Shown piece after piece: positions 61,825 through 64,000 of a DNA stretch of 64,000 bases (positions are counted from its first letter, which is position 1; each line of letters opens with the position of its first letter). The position numbers were made by a program, and so were the translations under genes. The notes below the pieces were generated by a model. The model saw only the letters and a program-made list of their open reading frames with translations. It was not told where the DNA came from and did no database searches. The stretch is taken from positions 4,278,001 to 4,342,000 of the forward strand of contig NC_051124.1 in the NCBI RefSeq assembly GCF_014839805.1, read 5' to 3'. Source of the stretch: Manduca sexta (Eukaryota > Arthropoda > Insecta > Lepidoptera > Sphingidae).

Positions 61825-62556
61825 CGTCAGAACATACTCTGTCTGATTTGACTGCTTTATTTTACTGATCTGCTTCATTAATTCTGTTTTACTTAATTTC
61901 TTTTCTGTTTTTCTAGTTCTGTTTCTGGTTTAGTGTTTATATTTAATTATAAACTATATATAGTATCTGTGAATTCATTAATCTTACATGGAAAGCTTAC
62001 AGTCTGACATAAAGAGATTAAGCTACAATATACGGCAGGAGTACAATATTATGTGATTTGTGGTATACGAGGTTCCAAAATCCAGTCAACTGTGTTGATG
62101 TATAAATGCAATTTAGGAAAACAGAGTAAAGAAAATAAGACAGAGCAAACGTTGTTGTTTAGAAATGTAATATAATAATATAATATAACATACATATCTT
62201 CTGTTCCAGATACCCTCACTGATCTGGTTTGGAGCATGATAAAAAAACTATTCTGTCTGTACTTGGACTCTGGATAAATTGAAAAGCACTGGCTTATTAA
62301 TTGAAATGTTTGGTATTCTTACATAGCACTTACGCAATGGCTCTGAACAATTGATGCTCTCTAAGTATACTAATAAGGTACAATATGGTGACTCTGAAAT
62401 GGTATACTGGATTGTGTTGCCGTACTAGCTGTAACACTAAGCTTGGTTGGTTAACCTTCGCTCAATTTTTTTGATAAACAGTGGGAATGTTAATCTTAGA
62501 TTGCAAAAACATTTGTATTTGTCTTTGAGTATTCTTGCAATTTTGAAGTGTACCAT

Positions 62557-62571
62557 GGTGGTGGTGGTGGT
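62557..62571. repeat. (GGT)n microsatellite
   Basis: Five perfect GGT units (ggtggtggtggtggt) in AT-rich DNA. Confidence 0.9.
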
Positions 62572-64000
62572 TTATTGTTGGTAATAACATTATGAACAAA
62601 AAAAGTAAAATATCAGATAAAACCTTACGACTGACATCTATTATACTGCTTATGATAAGTTATTTTCTGTTAACCTGTTGAGTTGTAGAAATATTTTAAC
62701 CGTGGTTTTATCGAGCAGACATGCACAAGGAATTCATATCATGATGATACTTCAGAGATGGATGTCTTCTGATTTTAGTGGGTCATTAGAAGCTGATGTT
62801 TTAATCAAATAGTTAAAAAAAAAAGTATGTTTAGAGTTCAGTTATTGTCATTTTGTATATATGTAATTATATGGCGAGAAATTACAGGTAGTGTTATAAT
62901 AATTAAAAAAAAGTTGAAACATATTCGGTAGAAGTAGCGACGGATGTGTGCTTCAGTATCGATACTATTTACGGAGCCCAATTTACGGAATGTAAAATTG
63001 TCATTACCGAAAATTATGTACAAATCCTGGTTCCGATGAGTTGCCAACATTATGTAATGCATATGAAAATTGCTGTAGTTGTTTTTATTCCATGTTGGCA
63101 ATGTTCTCTCTTTGCTGGTTGTTTATATAAGCGGAACATACACGTGTAGCTAACGCTGTACTTGAGTAATGTAATTGTAAATCACATGTCTCCACATCGG
63201 CTTCGATCGCCAGTGACAGTTTTTTATAAACACTGGGGTAACGGTTAAGTCTGCTGGTTCTCTTAGTTGAATCTGGTCCAGTGTCTTGGTTATGCCTGCG
63301 ATATAGAACCACTTTAGCGAGGACTTTATAGATATTTGACATCAAGTTGTAGACCTATAGTTATTTATTCAAACTGTTAAGATTTATAGTCTTCTTAGTG
63401 TTCCTTATATTTTAAATAATATCCCATTTAGGAAGTGTCTTGACACGCGTGGCTTAACTGACTATTCGACTCATAGTTACGGGGTAGACTGCGCTTTCAA
63501 TTGGTTTTCTGTTATAACAAACGAAAGTTTTGAAGATCCCGAGATCTCTGTCGTATTTTTAGTTGTTTCGTCCGATTTGATCTTGAATGTTGCTATGCTC
63601 TCTGGAGTCCGTCATTCATCGAACATATTCAGAGATTGGTATGAGAGCCCAGAAGCAGTTTCTGTATCATTTTTCACACGTGAATAACCACTGCCACAGT
63701 TTACAAAGCTACGAATCTAGACTCGCTCAATTTAAAATCAGTTTTCTTGAATAAAGACGCGAGATGGCAGATATCATTTTTTATTTTACAAAAATGGGTT
63801 AACGTTGACATTGATAACTCTGTTTTGTTAATGAAACTTAATTTTGCTGATTCTCGTTCTGGCAACCGTCTCCATAACAGAGTGACTTTCAACTTGCCAA
63901 CACGGCGAATCAATTATAGTCATCACTTGCCTTTGTGGCGAATGTATCAGTCCACAATAATATGCTTCAAGAAATTTGTATTTTAGCGGTAAAGTACCTC

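Larger units (their letters stand above)
57666..64000. other. Region without a recognised gene (probably intron and upstream DNA of the MDH-like gene)
   Basis: About 6.3 kb of AT-rich DNA. Acceptor phase at 57665 demands an upstream coding exon, but I could not find the NAD-binding half of MDH on the - strand here. GC-richer patches at 59990-60120 and 60640-60730 have short open frames that I do not recognise. A 135-codon + strand frame at 59487-59894 has no recognisable features. The right part holds a minisatellite, a MITE and a GGT microsatellite. Confidence 0.5.

Noticed and set aside
63085..63345. - strand 86-codon frame beginning MSNIYKVLAKVVLYR, faintly like a LINE reverse-transcriptase segment
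   Set aside because: Only about 12 residues recall RTE-type motifs and no catalytic box follows; too weak to annotate.

Overview
The window looks like nuclear DNA of a moth or butterfly (Lepidoptera). AT-rich introns full of old interspersed repeats separate short, GC-richer exons with consensus GT..AG ends. Several repeats are of kinds I associate with Lepidoptera: tRNA-derived SINEs, RTE-type LINE tails ending in GATGATGAT, and a mariner-type maT element. I rebuilt the gene models by hand from splice sites, reading phase and remembered family sequences. No database search was run.

Layout from left to right. (1) 153-3809, + strand: the 3' half of RECK, a GPI-anchored Kazal protein (seven exons; the 5' part is outside the window). 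(2) 4625-22024, - strand: a complete 24-exon ARFGEF3/BIG3 gene (2066 codons), tail-to-tail with RECK. (3) 23615-25571, + strand: NDUFB5, a mitochondrial complex I subunit (three exons, 190 aa). (4) 26873-37304, - strand: a RING-finger protein I cannot name, with a 26-nt microexon and a Lys/Glu-rich tail; its 5' end was not found. (5) 36010-54712, + strand: a complete eight-exon secreted lipase of the pancreatic-lipase family (328 aa) with an intact Ser-Asp-His triad. Its first exon lies inside an intron of the RING gene, and one RING exon lies inside its first intron. (6) 55396-57665, - strand: the 3' end of a diverged mitochondrial-type malate dehydrogenase that has lost the catalytic Asp and His. 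It has two homologous last exons in tandem with the same splice phase. (7) 57666-64000: no gene recognised; it holds a 32-bp minisatellite interrupted by a TA-flanked MITE.

The genes are unrelated neighbours, not a pathway. The most unusual locus is the malate-dehydrogenase-like pseudoenzyme with interchangeable C-terminal exons. Next are the RING gene with its microexon, interleaved with the lipase, and a moth BIG3 without a visible Sec7 catalytic motif. Mobile DNA is concentrated in the lipase introns and includes a maT transposon with two frameshifts, palindromic MITEs, and two SINE families.
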